Source: Cupriavidus malaysiensis (GTDB lineage Bacteria > Pseudomonadota > Gammaproteobacteria > Burkholderiales > Burkholderiaceae). From it: 64,000 nt of DNA. The stretch covers positions 248,001 through 312,000 of the forward strand of contig NZ_CP017755.1 of the NCBI RefSeq assembly GCF_001854325.1, written 5' to 3'. The notes under the pieces were generated by a model. That model made no database searches, was not told the origin of the DNA, and was given only the letters and a program-made list of their open reading frames with translations. This document shows positions 45,898 through 54,629 of this stretch, in pieces (position 1 is the first letter of the stretch; every line of letters starts with the position of its first letter). The translations under genes were made by a program, and so were the position numbers.

Positions 45898-46980
45898 ATG
45901 AGCGCGGCAAAGATCAAGGTGCTGTGCGTGGACGATTCCGCGCTGATCCGCAGCCTGATGACCGAGATTATCAATAGCCAGAGCGACATGGAGGTGGTCG
46001 GGACCGCTCCCGACCCGCTGGTGGCGCGCGAGATGATCAAGCGGCTGAACCCCGACGTGCTGACGCTGGACGTGGAAATGCCGCGCATGGACGGCCTCGA
46101 TTTCCTCGAGCGGCTGATGCGCCTGCGCCCGATGCCGGTGCTGATGGTGTCGTCGCTGACCGAGCGCGGCTCGGAGATCACCATGCGCGCGCTGGAGCTG
46201 GGCGCGGTGGACTTCGTCACCAAGCCCAAGCTCGGCATCCGCGACGGCCTGATCGAGTACACCGACGCCATCGCCGACAAGATCCGCGCGGTCTCGCGCG
46301 CGCGCGTGCGCACGGCCGCGCCGGCCGCCGCCAGCCCGGTCGCCGGCACGCCGCCCGCGCCGCTGCTGCGCAGCCCGTTGCTGTCCACCGAGAAGCTGAT
46401 CATCGTGGGCGCCTCCACCGGCGGAACCGAGGCCATCAAGGAACTGTTGATGCCGCTGCCGCCGGACAGCCCCGGCGTCATGATCGTGCAGCACATGCCG
46501 GCCGGCTTCACGCGGTCCTTCGCGCAGCGCCTCGACGGCCTGTGCCGCATCACCGTCAAGGAGGCCGAGCACAATGAGCGGGTGCTGCCCGGCCACGCCT
46601 ACATCGCGCCTGGCGACATGCATCTGCGGCTGGCCCGCAGCGGCGCCAACTACGTGGCGCACCTGTCGCAGGAGGCGCCGGTCAACCGGCACCGGCCGGC
46701 GGTGGATGTCCTGTTCGATTCGGCGGCCCAGCATGCCGGCAAGAATGCCATCGGCGTGATCCTGACCGGCATGGGCCGCGATGGCGCACAGGGCATGCGG
46801 CGCATGCACGATGCGGGCGCCTATAACCTGGCGCAGGACGAGCACAGCTGCATCGTGTTCGGCATGCCCAAGGAGGCCATCGCGGCCGGCGGCGTCGACG
46901 AGATCGTGCCGCTGTCGGCCATGACGCAGCGCGTGATGGCGCGGCTGGCCACGTTCGGTGCGCGCGCTCAGCGGGTCTGA
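45898..46980 (+). CDS. cheB: Chemotaxis response regulator protein-glutamate methylesterase CheB
   Basis: A 360-residue two-domain enzyme. The receiver has D12-D13 and phospho-Asp D58. The methylesterase domain has catalytic Ser (GASTGGTEA), His (QHMPAGFT) and Asp ([10 protein letters not shown]). It removes methyl groups from receptors after phosphorylation by CheA. The ribosome site is aaagga, 22 bp after cheD. Confidence 0.96.
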   Translation: MSAAKIKVLCVDDSALIRSLMTEIINSQSDMEVVGTAPDPLVAREMIKRLNPDVLTLDVEMPRMDGLDFLERLMRLRPMPVLMVSSLTERGSEITMRALELGAVDFVTKPKLGIRDGLIEYTDAIADKIRAVSRARVRTAAPAAASPVAGTPPAPLLRSPLLSTEKLIIVGASTGGTEAIKELLMPLPPDSPGVMIVQHMPAGFTRSFAQRLDGLCRITVKEAEHNERVLPGHAYIAPGDMHLRLARSGANYVAHLSQEAPVNRHRPAVDVLFDSAAQHAGKNAIGVILTGMGRDGAQGMRRMHDAGAYNLAQDEHSCIVFGMPKEAIAAGGVDEIVPLSAMTQRVMARLATFGARAQRV

Positions 46981-47021
46981 GGCACGCGGTGGACGCGACG
47001 GAGGGGTCGGCGCAGCACCAC

Positions 47022-47076
47022 ATAACAAGACGATAACAAGACGATAACAAGACGCCGGCAAGACGCCGGCAAGACG
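47022..47076. repeat. Five 11-bp tandem repeats upstream of cheY
   Basis: Three copies of ataacaagacg (47022-47054) are followed by two of ccggcaagacg (47055-47076). The shared core is caagacg. They lie in the 180-bp gap between cheB and cheY; no gene or clear promoter is visible there. Confidence 0.95.
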
Positions 47077-47160
47077 TACAAGGGCAGGGAGCCGGAAGCC
47101 TGGCACTCTCCGGAGCCTGCCGAGATAGCAATCATCCACAACCGTTTTGGAGCCGTTAGA

Positions 47161-47556
47161 GTGGACAAGAACATCAAGATCCTCGTGGTCGACGACTTTC
47201 CGACCATGCGTCGGATCATCCGCAACCTGCTCAAGGAGCTGGGCTTTTCCAACGTGGAAGAGGCCGAGGACGGCGCGGCCGGCCTGGAGAAGGTCAAGGA
47301 TGGCAGCTTCCAGTTCGTCGTCTCCGACTGGAACATGCCCAATATGGACGGCCTGAGCATGCTGCAGGCCATCCGCGCCGAACCGGCGCTGGCCAAGCTG
47401 CCGGTGCTGATGGTGACGGCCGAGGCCAAGAAGGAAAACATCATCGCCGCCGCGCAGGCCGGCGCCAACGGCTATGTGGTCAAGCCGTTCACCGCGGCGA
47501 CGCTGGACGAGAAGATCACCAAGATCTTCGAGAAGCTGGGCAAGGAAGGCACCTGA
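47161..47556 (+). CDS. cheY: Chemotaxis response regulator CheY
   Basis: A 131-residue receiver that binds the flagellar switch when phosphorylated. D11-D12, phospho-Asp D56 ([12 protein letters not shown]), the Thr of LMVTAEA and the Lys of YVVKPF are present, as in enteric CheY. The start is GTG 47161, 8 bases after ggag, giving [13 protein letters not shown]. Confidence 0.96.
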   Translation: MDKNIKILVVDDFPTMRRIIRNLLKELGFSNVEEAEDGAAGLEKVKDGSFQFVVSDWNMPNMDGLSMLQAIRAEPALAKLPVLMVTAEAKKENIIAAAQAGANGYVVKPFTAATLDEKITKIFEKLGKEGT

Positions 47557-47566
47557 GGTAGGCACC

Positions 47567-48202
47567 ATGGCGACGACACCGTCTTACAGCAACGATACCG
47601 CCGAGCAGATCATCCATCGCATCGGCAACCTGACGCGCATGCTGCGCGACAGCATGCGGGAACTCGGGCTCGACAAGGAAATCGAGCGCGCGGCGCAGGC
47701 CATTCCCGACGCGCGCGACCGGCTGAAGTACATCGCCGCCATGACCGAGCAGGCGGCCGAGCGCACGCTCAATGCCGTCGAACTGGCCCAGCCCATCCAG
47801 GCTCAGATGGAGAAGCAGGCCGAGGGCCTGGAGCAGCGCTGGGATGCCTGGTTCAAGGAGCCGGCGGAGCTGGCCGACGCGCGCGAGCTGGTGCTCGACA
47901 CGCGCGCCTTCCTCACCGACGTGCCCCAGCAGACCCGCGCCACCGGCGCGCATCTGCTGGACATCATGATGGCCCAGGATTTCCAGGACCTGACCGGCCA
48001 GGTCATCAAGAAGATGATGGACATGATCCGCTCGCTGGAGCAGGAACTGCTGCAGATGCTGATCGACAACGTGCCGGCCGAGCGCCGCGCGGAGGCGCCG
48101 GCCACGCTGATGAACGGCCCGCAGGTCAATCCCGAAGGCAAGGCCGACGTGGTGTCGGACCAGTCGCAGGTGGACGACCTGCTCGCCAGCCTGGGCTTCT
48201 GA
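47567..48202 (+). CDS. cheZ: CheY-P phosphatase CheZ
   Basis: A 211-residue helical protein that dephosphorylates CheY-P. The active-site block [14 protein letters not shown] contains the conserved Asp and Gln. The C-terminal peptide [10 protein letters not shown] is the CheY-binding helix. The start at 47567 follows gaggtagg; the upstream extension overlaps cheY out of frame and is rejected. It ends the main che operon. The 288 bp after it have no gene, only the terminator of the opposing porin gene. Confidence 0.95.
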   Translation: MATTPSYSNDTAEQIIHRIGNLTRMLRDSMRELGLDKEIERAAQAIPDARDRLKYIAAMTEQAAERTLNAVELAQPIQAQMEKQAEGLEQRWDAWFKEPAELADARELVLDTRAFLTDVPQQTRATGAHLLDIMMAQDFQDLTGQVIKKMMDMIRSLEQELLQMLIDNVPAERRAEAPATLMNGPQVNPEGKADVVSDQSQVDDLLASLGF

Positions 48203-48420
48203 GTCTGCTGCCGGCCCGCGTCTTGCCCGCCGGGGCACGCGGGCCGCATGCTCTGCCGTCCCCGTCGTTTCCTCCTGTCCCCTGGCGCTGCCATGGCCGC
48301 ACGGGCCGTCACGTGCTGCCCGCTTCGGGCGGCGGCGTGCCGGCGCACGTCCGCTCGTCGTCTGCGCGCCGGCCTCTCGCGCTTGCCCCTTACGCCCGAG
48401 CTTGCTCGCGCATGGCCTCG

Positions 48421-48471
48421 GAAAAGAAAAGAAGCGCCGCGCGCGCCGGCAGGCGGCGCGCGCGGCGGCTT
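48421..48471 (-). terminator. Intrinsic terminator of the porin gene
   Basis: Read on the minus strand, a long GC stem (gccgcgcgcgcc type arms around tgcc) is followed by TTCTTTTCTTTTCC. It starts 20 bp after the porin stop. The plus-strand side lacks a T-run, so it acts mainly on the porin mRNA. Confidence 0.8.
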
Positions 48472-48490
48472 TCCGGGCTTTCCCCGGCGC

Positions 48491-49585
48491 TCAGAACACG
48501 TGCTTGATGCCGATCATCGCGCCGAGCTGGTTCACGCCGGGTGCGGGATTGGAACCCGCGGCGCCGCCGCTGACCGATTGCGCGAGCTGCCCGCCGTTGT
48601 CGATGAAGCCGGCGGTGGCGTAGACCGAGGTGCGCTTGCTGAAGGCGTAGGTGCCGCGGATGGCGTACAGCCAGGCCTTGTTGGCGCTGTTGTGGTACTT
48701 CAGCCAGTAGACCTGGCCGGCCAGGTTGAAGGCGGGGGTGATGTCATAGGACGCGCCGGCGTACAGCAGATCGCTCTTGGGCGTGGGGCTGCCGCCATTG
48801 TCGCGGCGCAGCCAGCCGGCTCCCAGCTTGGTGTTGGCCAGCAGCATGTAGCCGCCCAGCGACAGGCGGTTGTCGGTCAGGCTGCTCTTGGTCAGGCCGC
48901 CGAAGGCGCCCGGACCGCCGCGCAGCGAATCATAGGCGGCGGACAGGCCCCACCAGTTGGTCTCGTACATCAGCATGGCCGACCATTCGCGGCAGGCGCG
49001 CACGTCGGCGGGATTCTCGCCGGCGCAGTTGGTGCCCGAGGGACTGGGGCCGGCGTTGACGGTGTCGCGGCCGAAGCTGTAGGTGGCGCCCGCCGTCAGG
49101 CCGCCGAACTTGCCCTTGTAGGCGATCGCGTTGTCGGCGCGCGTGTTGGGCAGGTAGCTGTCGAGCGAGCCGGAGCCATAGACGTTGGGTCCGAGGATAT
49201 CGGTGTCCAGCGTGGCCCAGAACAACATGGTGTATTGGCGGCCGAAGCTGACCTGGCCCCAGTTGCTGCTGCTCAGGCCGACCCAGGCCTGGCGCCCGAA
49301 CAGGCGGCCACCCTGGTTGGACGCGCCGCTGTCGGGCGCGAAGCCCGATTCCAGCGCGAAGTTCGCCTTCAGGCCGCCGCCCAGGTCCTCGGTGCCGCGC
49401 AGGCCCCAGCGCGACGGCACCGTGCCGGTCAGCGTGGGCACGCGGGCGAGGCCGTCCTTGGCCGCGCCGACGTTGTTCACATACTCGATCCCGGTGTCGA
49501 TGACGCCGTACAGCGTCACCGACTGGGCCGCGGCGACGAGGGGCGCGGCGGCAAGCAAGCCGGCCACAAGCCTAGCAAGTTTCAT
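48491..49585 (-). CDS. Gram-negative porin (betaproteobacterial OmpC/PhoE-like)
   Basis: A 364-residue trimeric outer-membrane porin. The signal peptide (MKLARLVAGLLAAAPLVAAAQ) precedes SVTLYGVIDTGIEYVNN, the classical first strand of Bordetella/Burkholderia porins. Blocks SRWGLRGTEDLGGGLKANFALESGF, LFGRQAWVGLSS and a C-terminal phenylalanine (IGIKHVF) are typical. A loop Cys pair (TNCAGENPADVRACREW) is present. The start at 49585 follows aagga; the upstream extension is rejected. Its promoter carries the same dyads as the two catabolic operons, which suggests it is the entry channel for their substrate. Confidence 0.93.
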   Translation of the reverse strand: MKLARLVAGLLAAAPLVAAAQSVTLYGVIDTGIEYVNNVGAAKDGLARVPTLTGTVPSRWGLRGTEDLGGGLKANFALESGFAPDSGASNQGGRLFGRQAWVGLSSSNWGQVSFGRQYTMLFWATLDTDILGPNVYGSGSLDSYLPNTRADNAIAYKGKFGGLTAGATYSFGRDTVNAGPSPSGTNCAGENPADVRACREWSAMLMYETNWWGLSAAYDSLRGGPGAFGGLTKSSLTDNRLSLGGYMLLANTKLGAGWLRRDNGGSPTPKSDLLYAGASYDITPAFNLAGQVYWLKYHNSANKAWLYAIRGTYAFSKRTSVYATAGFIDNGGQLAQSVSGGAAGSNPAPGVNQLGAMIGIKHVF

Positions 49586-49786
49586 TTCTCGATTCCTTCT
49601 CTTTTCCGATAGCAGATAGCGGTCAGTCGTGGTGTGGATGCCGTTCCCCGGCTCGGGAACGCGCGCCGCGCGGCGCCCTGGGGCAGTGGTGGTCTGGTGG
49701 CGGGATCCTCCTTGCGGATCGGCGGGTTCGGGGGCAGGCCAGGGTGCCGGCAACGCGCCGGCGGGACCTCGTCTTGTTCTCTCCGT
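49586..49786. promoter_or_regulatory. Porin mRNA leader region
   Basis: These are the 201 bp between the operator and the porin start on the minus strand. A GC palindrome (cggcaacgcgccg) lies near 49750. I see no gene in it. Confidence 0.35.
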
Positions 49787-49821
49787 GTTCCGTATATGAA
49801 ACAACAATCCATATACGGAAC
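49787..49821. promoter_or_regulatory. Tandem IclR-type operator of the porin gene
   Basis: GTTCCGTATATG and CATATACGGAAC form a perfect 12-bp inverted repeat with 11 bases between. It reads equally as two 16-bp dyads that start 19 bp apart: on the minus strand GTTCCGTATATGGATT (49821-49806) and GTTTCATATACGGAAC (49802-49787). The spacing and order match the operators at 50095-50129 and 53098-53132. Confidence 0.7.
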
Positions 49822-49830
49822 GATTGACTC

Positions 49831-49873
49831 AATATAGCCGCCAATGCCGTGGAGGATGGACCCGGGATATCCC
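49831..49873 (-). promoter_or_regulatory. Porin promoter with upstream GGGATATCCC palindrome
   Basis: On the minus strand TATATT (49836-49831) is the likely -10, 9 bases before the first dyad. There is no good -35. GGGATATCCC (49864-49873) is centred 35 bp upstream of the -10 centre, where GGGTTAACCC sits in the two related promoters, and it may bind an activator. Confidence 0.45.
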
Positions 49874-50045
49874 TAGTGCAGCGCGAATACGACGGCCATT
49901 GCGTCCGGCCGCCGGCTTGCCGGCTGGCGCCGGTGAATCCATGCGGGCGCGGCGGGTGAACGGGCAAGGCCGATGAATCAAGGCGGGCGGGCCGGCAGGC
50001 CGGAATCGGAGGGCAGCACGCGCCCGAGCCGGCCGGCTGGCATCG

Positions 50046-50129
50046 GGGTTAACCCGCGTGATTCTTCCCGGAAGCAGGCTCTATAGTCCTCGATGTTCTG
50101 CATAGGAATCAGTGTTTTATATATAAAAC
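50046..50129 (+). promoter_or_regulatory. Promoter/operator module of the molybdenum hydroxylase operon
   Basis: Elements in order are the palindrome GGGTTAACCC (50046-50055), -10 TATAGT (50082-50087) with no good -35, dyad GTTCTGCATAGGAATC (50095-50110) and dyad GTTTTATATATAAAAC (50114-50129, perfect). The two dyads start 19 bp apart. All distances from the palindrome to the first dyad equal those at 53049-53113. The layout fits an activator near -43 and a repressor covering the start site and early transcript. The other 170 bp of the gap back to the porin promoter hold no gene. Confidence 0.65.
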
Positions 50130-50181
50130 GCAGAGACAGCCTTGCCATGGGCGCGGGCTATCGGGCATCAGGAGAAAACGA

Positions 50182-50622
50182 GTGGAATTCGAGCTGAATG
50201 GGAAGCCCAGCCGCTTCGACGGCGACGGCGACACGCCGCTGTTGTGGGTCATCCGCGACGAGGCCGGGCTGACCGGCACCAAGTACGGCTGCGGCATCGG
50301 CATGTGCGGCGCCTGCACCGTGCACATCGACGGGTTGGCACAGCGCTCCTGCGTGACGCCGGCCAGCGCGGTGGCCGGCCGGCGTGTCACCACCATCGAA
50401 GGGCTGGCGCCGGAGCGCTCGCATCCGGTGCAGCAGGCCTGGATCGCCAAGGACGTGCCGCAGTGCGGCTACTGCCAGTCCGGCATGGTGATGGCGGTGG
50501 CGTCGCTGCTCAAGCAGCACCCGCATCCCACCGACCAGCAGATCGATGCGTCGATCAGCAATATCTGCCGCTGTGCCAGCTACCACCGCATCCGGGAGGC
50601 GATCCATGCTGCCGCGAAATGA
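50182..50622 (+). CDS. Molybdenum hydroxylase, [2Fe-2S] small subunit (IorA type)
   Basis: A 146-residue iron-sulphur subunit of a xanthine-oxidase-family hydroxylase. One plant-type cluster is held by C37, C42, C45 and C57, and the second by C95, C98, C129 and C131. It passes electrons from the Mo site of the large subunit. Similarity is to isoquinoline 1-oxidoreductase/aldehyde dehydrogenase small subunits. The start is GTG 50182, 7 bases after aggag. It overlaps the large-subunit gene by 17 bp. Confidence 0.92.
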   Translation: MEFELNGKPSRFDGDGDTPLLWVIRDEAGLTGTKYGCGIGMCGACTVHIDGLAQRSCVTPASAVAGRRVTTIEGLAPERSHPVQQAWIAKDVPQCGYCQSGMVMAVASLLKQHPHPTDQQIDASISNICRCASYHRIREAIHAAAK

Positions 50623-52804
50623 GACTGCGCTGGAAGCGCCCGCCAGCCCGTCGCGGCGCGGATTCCTCAGGTTCGGCGTGGCCGCGGCCGGTGCGCTGTG
50701 CATCCCGTTGCCGGCGCTGGCCGGCCGCACCGTGGACAGCGGCCCGCACGGCAGTCACGAGCTGACCGACTGGATCTGGATCGAAGCGGACGGCAGGACG
50801 CGGCTCGGCCTGTCGCAATGCGAAGTGGGGCAGGGCGTCTACACCGGCCTGCCGCAGGTGCTGGCCGACGAGCTCGACGCCGACTGGCGCCAGGTCGAGG
50901 TGGTCTTCGTCACCGGGCGCGATGCCTACCGTACCGGGGCGGCCTACGAGGAGCCGCAGCAGTTCGTCGGCGCGTCGATGTCGGCCACGCTGTTCTACGA
51001 GCGGCTGCGCATCGCCGGCGCGCAGGCGCGCGAGGTGCTGTTGCGCGCCGGCGCACGCCGGCTCGACGTGCGGCCCAGCCAGTGCCACACCGAACTGGGG
51101 CGCGTGATCCACGGCGCCAGCGGACGCTCGCTCGGCTACGGCGAGCTGGCCGCCGATGCCGCCAGGCTGCCGCTCAACCCATCGCCCCGGCTGAAGAACG
51201 AGGCCGCCCACAAGCTGATCGGGCGCGACCTGCCGCGCCTGGACACGCCCGCCAAGGTCGACGGCAGCGCCGAATTCGGCATCGACGTCAAGGTGCCCGG
51301 CATGCTGGTCGGCGCGCTCAAGATGCCGCCCCAGGTGACCGGCAAGGTCACGGGACTGCGCAATGCCGAGGCGATCCGCAAGATGCCGGGTGTGCGCGCC
51401 GTGGTACAGGCGCCGGACGCGGCCATCGTGGTGGCGCAGCATTACTGGCAGGCCAGGAAGGCGGCCGACGCGCTGGAACTGGAGATCGACCCCGGCGCCG
51501 CCCAGGGATTGCACAGCGACGCCATCCTGGCTGCCCGCGTCGCCGCGCTCGGCGCTCCCGGGGCCGTCGTCGCCACCCACCTGGGCAGCCCGGAAGACAC
51601 GCTTGCCAAGGCCGGAGGCAAGATGGTCGAGGCCGACTACCACACGCCCTACATCGTGCACGCGACCATGGAGGCGGTGAATGCCACCGTGCACGTGCGC
51701 GACGATGCCATCGAGGTCTGGGGCCCGATCCAGGGGCAGGATTTCGTGCGCAACGCCCTCGCCAGGCTGTTCAACCGCCAGCCCGAATCGGTGATCGTCC
51801 ACACCACCTTCCTGGGCGGCAGCTTCGGCCGCAAATTCCTGCCCGACTTCGTCATCCACGCCGCGCGCGCCTCGGCGGCGGTGGGCCAGCCGGTCAAGGT
51901 GATCCGCTCGCGCGAGGACGACATCCGCCATGGTTTCTACCGTCCCGGCGTCTCGGGCCGCTTCCGCGCCGTGCTCGATGCGCAAGGCATGCCGCTGGCC
52001 ATGCATGCGCGCGTCACCGGCCAGTCGCTGTACGGTGTCATCAAGAAGGAGCGCATGGCGCAGAACGGCGGCTGGGACGAGACCATGCTGGAGGCGATCT
52101 ATGACCTGGCCTACCAGGTGCCCAACCTGAAGGTCGACATGATCGACGTGAAGCAGCCGATTCCGGTCAGCTTCCTGCGCAGCGTAGGCAGTACCTCGAG
52201 CGTGTTCATGCTGGAGAGCTTCGTCAACGAGATGGCCGACGCGGCCGGCGCCGATCCCTACCGCTACCGGCGCAAGCTGCTGGCGCACGATCCGCTGGCC
52301 GTGCGCGTGCTGGACGCGGCCGCGGCCCGCGCCGGCTGGGACAGCAAGCCCAGGCCCGGCGTGACGCGCGGCTTCACCTTCAGCCTCTACACCGGACGCG
52401 GCGAGGCCTTCCAGACCTATGTGGCGATGGCGGTCGAACTGGAGCGGACGGGCAAGACGTTCCAGGTGCGGCGCGTGGTCTGCGCCGTCGACGCCGGCCG
52501 CGCCATCAACCCGAACCTGATCCGCGCCAATATCGAGGGCGGCATCGGCTTCGCGCTCAGCAACACGCTCAAGAGCGAGATCACCTTCCAGGACGGCGCG
52601 GTGCAGCAGAGCAACTTCCACGACTTCCGCGTCATCTCGCTGGCCGAGATGCCCAAGGTGGAAGTGGAGATCGTCGCCAGCGACCGCCCGCCCCAGGGCT
52701 GCGGCGAAGTCTCGCTGGCGCCGGTGGCACCCGCCGTGGCGCACGCCTTCTACCAGGCCACCCGGCAGCGCCGCCGCGCGATGCCGATGTCGCTGGAGGC
52801 CTGA
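50606..52804 (+). CDS. Molybdenum hydroxylase large subunit (IorB type), Tat-exported
   Basis: A 732-residue molybdopterin-binding subunit. A twin-arginine signal (SRRGFLRFGVAAAGALCIPLPALA) predicts export of the folded enzyme with its small subunit. Mo-cofactor blocks are visible: QCEVGQGVYTGLPQVLADEL, TFLGGSFGRKF, RSVGSTSSVFMLESF and the C-terminal GCGEVSLAPVAPAVAHAF with the catalytic Glu. IorB-type enzymes hydroxylate N-heterocycles or oxidise aldehydes with water as oxygen donor. No cytochrome subunit follows, so the electron acceptor is unknown. The start at 50606 follows gggagg. Confidence 0.9.
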   Translation: MLPRNETALEAPASPSRRGFLRFGVAAAGALCIPLPALAGRTVDSGPHGSHELTDWIWIEADGRTRLGLSQCEVGQGVYTGLPQVLADELDADWRQVEVVFVTGRDAYRTGAAYEEPQQFVGASMSATLFYERLRIAGAQAREVLLRAGARRLDVRPSQCHTELGRVIHGASGRSLGYGELAADAARLPLNPSPRLKNEAAHKLIGRDLPRLDTPAKVDGSAEFGIDVKVPGMLVGALKMPPQVTGKVTGLRNAEAIRKMPGVRAVVQAPDAAIVVAQHYWQARKAADALELEIDPGAAQGLHSDAILAARVAALGAPGAVVATHLGSPEDTLAKAGGKMVEADYHTPYIVHATMEAVNATVHVRDDAIEVWGPIQGQDFVRNALARLFNRQPESVIVHTTFLGGSFGRKFLPDFVIHAARASAAVGQPVKVIRSREDDIRHGFYRPGVSGRFRAVLDAQGMPLAMHARVTGQSLYGVIKKERMAQNGGWDETMLEAIYDLAYQVPNLKVDMIDVKQPIPVSFLRSVGSTSSVFMLESFVNEMADAAGADPYRYRRKLLAHDPLAVRVLDAAAARAGWDSKPRPGVTRGFTFSLYTGRGEAFQTYVAMAVELERTGKTFQVRRVVCAVDAGRAINPNLIRANIEGGIGFALSNTLKSEITFQDGAVQQSNFHDFRVISLAEMPKVEVEIVASDRPPQGCGEVSLAPVAPAVAHAFYQATRQRRRAMPMSLEA

Positions 52805-53048
52805 GGGCAAGCGCCCGTCGGCCGCGGCGGCCTGGATCACACCATCGGCTTCGTCTCTGCGCTCGCGTGCTGGACCACACCGAGGGCTTCGCTGGATGTG
52901 GCGCCTTGCTAAACCACCCCTCTCCCCCGCCCTCTCCCATGCGGGGAGAGGGAGCCAAGACCTTGTGCTTGGCGCTCGGTGTTGGTGCATCTCGTCGGCT
53001 TCGGCAAGTGCATCAGAGTTCGCACCGCGCCGGTCTTGGCACATCAAC
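52805..53048. other. Intergenic region with an imperfect direct repeat
   Basis: No gene is seen. A roughly 25-bp imperfect direct repeat (ctggatcacaccatcggcttcg and ctggaccacaccgagggcttcg) lies at about 52832 and 52870. A hairpin listed separately lies at 52930-52952. Confidence 0.4.
52930..52952. repeat. REP-like hairpin (CCCTCTCCC-N5-GGGAGAGGG)
   Basis: A perfect 9-bp stem with a 5-nt loop. This sequence type is a common dispersed intergenic element in proteobacterial genomes and often sits at 3' ends of operons. Here it follows the molybdenum hydroxylase operon and may stabilise or end its mRNA. Confidence 0.7.
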
Positions 53049-53132
53049 GGGTTAACCCCAGTCTGCATTTCCCGATTCCTTGTCTATAGTTCTGCTTGTT
53101 CAATATATGAATCGCTGTTTCGTTAGTGAAAC
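53049..53132 (+). promoter_or_regulatory. Promoter/operator module of the Rieske oxygenase operon
   Basis: Elements in order are GGGTTAACCC (53049-53058), -10 TATAGT (53085-53090), dyad GTTCAATATATGAATC (53098-53113) and dyad GTTTCGTTAGTGAAAC (53117-53132). Every spacing equals that of the module at 50046-50129: palindrome to -10 centres 34 bp, -10 to first dyad 7 bp, dyad starts 19 bp apart. The sequence between these elements differs, so this is conserved architecture, not a simple recent duplication. Confidence 0.65.
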
Positions 53133-53217
53133 GAAACGCAAGACAAGATCCCCGCCGCGATGATGTGGCGCCGAGCCGGCACCGAGCGCCGGCACCAGAA
53201 GGATAGGAGCAAGCGCA

Positions 53218-53523
53218 ATGGACGACGCCGCATACAACCCGAACCTCGCGCCCTGGGAAAAGGCCGTGCCCAACAACGTGGCCGGCAAGGGCTATATCGA
53301 GCAGCCCGGCAAGGTCGCCAATCTCGTGTGGCAGACCCGCGCGGCGGCGCCGACCGCCTACGAGAACGCACTGGGCGACGCGCTGCAGGCCGCCTTCGAG
53401 GGCGGTGCCGAGACCCCCGAGGACATCGTGCGCGCCTTCAATGCCGCCGGCCTGCTGAGTGCCGACGGCCAGCGCTGGAACGAGGAGCGCTTCCTCGCCG
53501 AGATGCGCCGCCTGGGCGCCTGA
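53218..53523 (+). CDS. Recombinase-like helix-turn-helix domain protein
   Basis: A 101-residue protein of the small family that begins YNPNLAPWEKAVP and continues LVWQTRAAAPTAYENALGDALQAAF, then an HTH-like EDIVRAFNAAGLLSADGQRWNEERFLAEMRRLGA. The HTH resembles the DNA-binding part of resolvases. These genes are typically next to Rieske oxygenases in catabolic operons; their role is not established. It is the first gene of the operon, with aggata-agcgca upstream. Confidence 0.8.
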   Translation: MDDAAYNPNLAPWEKAVPNNVAGKGYIEQPGKVANLVWQTRAAAPTAYENALGDALQAAFEGGAETPEDIVRAFNAAGLLSADGQRWNEERFLAEMRRLGA

Positions 53524-53567
53524 GCGCAACGGCACCACGGGCACGACGGGTGATAAGGAACCGAGAG

Positions 53568-54629
53568 ATGACGATGGAAACGAACAAGCAGGCACGCGTG
53601 GAAGAGCGCCTCGAGACGGGGCTGCGCAACTACTGGTACCCGGTGGCCGCCTCGTGGTCGCTGCGCCATGCGCCGATCGGCGTGACGCGCCTGGGCCAGA
53701 ACCTGGTGCTGTGGCGCGATGGCGCCGGCCAGGTGCAGGCGCTGGAAGACCGCTGCCCGCATCGCGGCGCGCGCCTGTCGATGGGCTGGAACCTGGGCGA
53801 CCGCGTGGCCTGCTGGTACCACGGCGTGGAAGTGGGCGGCGACGGCCAGGTCAAGAGCGTGCCGGCGGTGGACAGCTGCCCGATGGAGGGCAAGACCTGC
53901 GTGCGCAGCTACCCGGTGCAGGAGAAGGCCGGCGCCGTCTTCGTCTGGTTCGGCGACCGCGCCCCGGGCGAGGCCGACGCGCTGCGCCTGCCGGAGGAAT
54001 TGGAAAGCGAGGAGCACAGCCACTTCCTGTGCGTGGCGCATTGGGACTGCAACTACCGCTACGCGGTGGACAACGTCATGGACCCGATGCACGGTGCCTA
54101 CCTGCACGCAGTCTCGCACTCGATGGCCAGCGGCGAGAAGTCGGCCGTGATGCAGGTGGTCGAAACCGAGCACGGCCTGGTCTTCGAGAAGACCGGCCAG
54201 CGCGGCGTGAACTTCGACTGGGTCGAGTTCGGCGAGACCGGCGCGCTGTGGCTGCGCCTGTCCATCCCCTATCAGCGCAAGGTCGGCCCCGGCGGCCCCT
54301 TCGGCATCGTCGGCATCGCCACCCCGGTGGATACCGAGCACTGCATGGTCTTCTTCTGGCGTACCCGCCACGTGCAGGGCTGGCAGCGCGATGCCTGGCG
54401 CTTCCTCTACCGCAACCGCCTCGAGCGCCTGCACTGGGACGTGCTGGAGCAGGACCGCGTGGTGCTGGAGTCGCTGGCGCCGAACGCGCGGGACCACGAG
54501 ACGCTGTACCAGCACGACATCGGCATCACCCGCGTGCGCCGCTTGCTGCGCCGACGCGCCGAACAGGAAGTCGCGGAGCAGCCGATCGCCATGCTGCAGC
54601 CCGCCAGCGGAGCCGCCAGCCATGCCTGA
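53568..54629 (+). CDS. Rieske non-heme iron aromatic oxygenase, alpha subunit
   Basis: A 353-residue oxygenase of the phthalate/vanillate/carbazole type. The Rieske ligands are CPHRG (about 64-68) and CWYHG (about 82-86). The mononuclear iron motif is DNVMDPMHGAYLHAVSH (about 166-183), with H-x4-H and bridging Asp. It should hydroxylate or demethylate an aromatic substrate using electrons from the PDR-type reductase that begins at 63725. The start at 53568 follows aaggaa. Its stop overlaps the SDR start. Confidence 0.92.
   Translation: MTMETNKQARVEERLETGLRNYWYPVAASWSLRHAPIGVTRLGQNLVLWRDGAGQVQALEDRCPHRGARLSMGWNLGDRVACWYHGVEVGGDGQVKSVPAVDSCPMEGKTCVRSYPVQEKAGAVFVWFGDRAPGEADALRLPEELESEEHSHFLCVAHWDCNYRYAVDNVMDPMHGAYLHAVSHSMASGEKSAVMQVVETEHGLVFEKTGQRGVNFDWVEFGETGALWLRLSIPYQRKVGPGGPFGIVGIATPVDTEHCMVFFWRTRHVQGWQRDAWRFLYRNRLERLHWDVLEQDRVVLESLAPNARDHETLYQHDIGITRVRRLLRRRAEQEVAEQPIAMLQPASGAASHA

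Noticed and set aside
48248..49612. Plus-strand frame of 454 codons opposite the porin
   Set aside because: The minus strand encodes a textbook porin with signal peptide and terminal Phe; the plus frame is a shadow.
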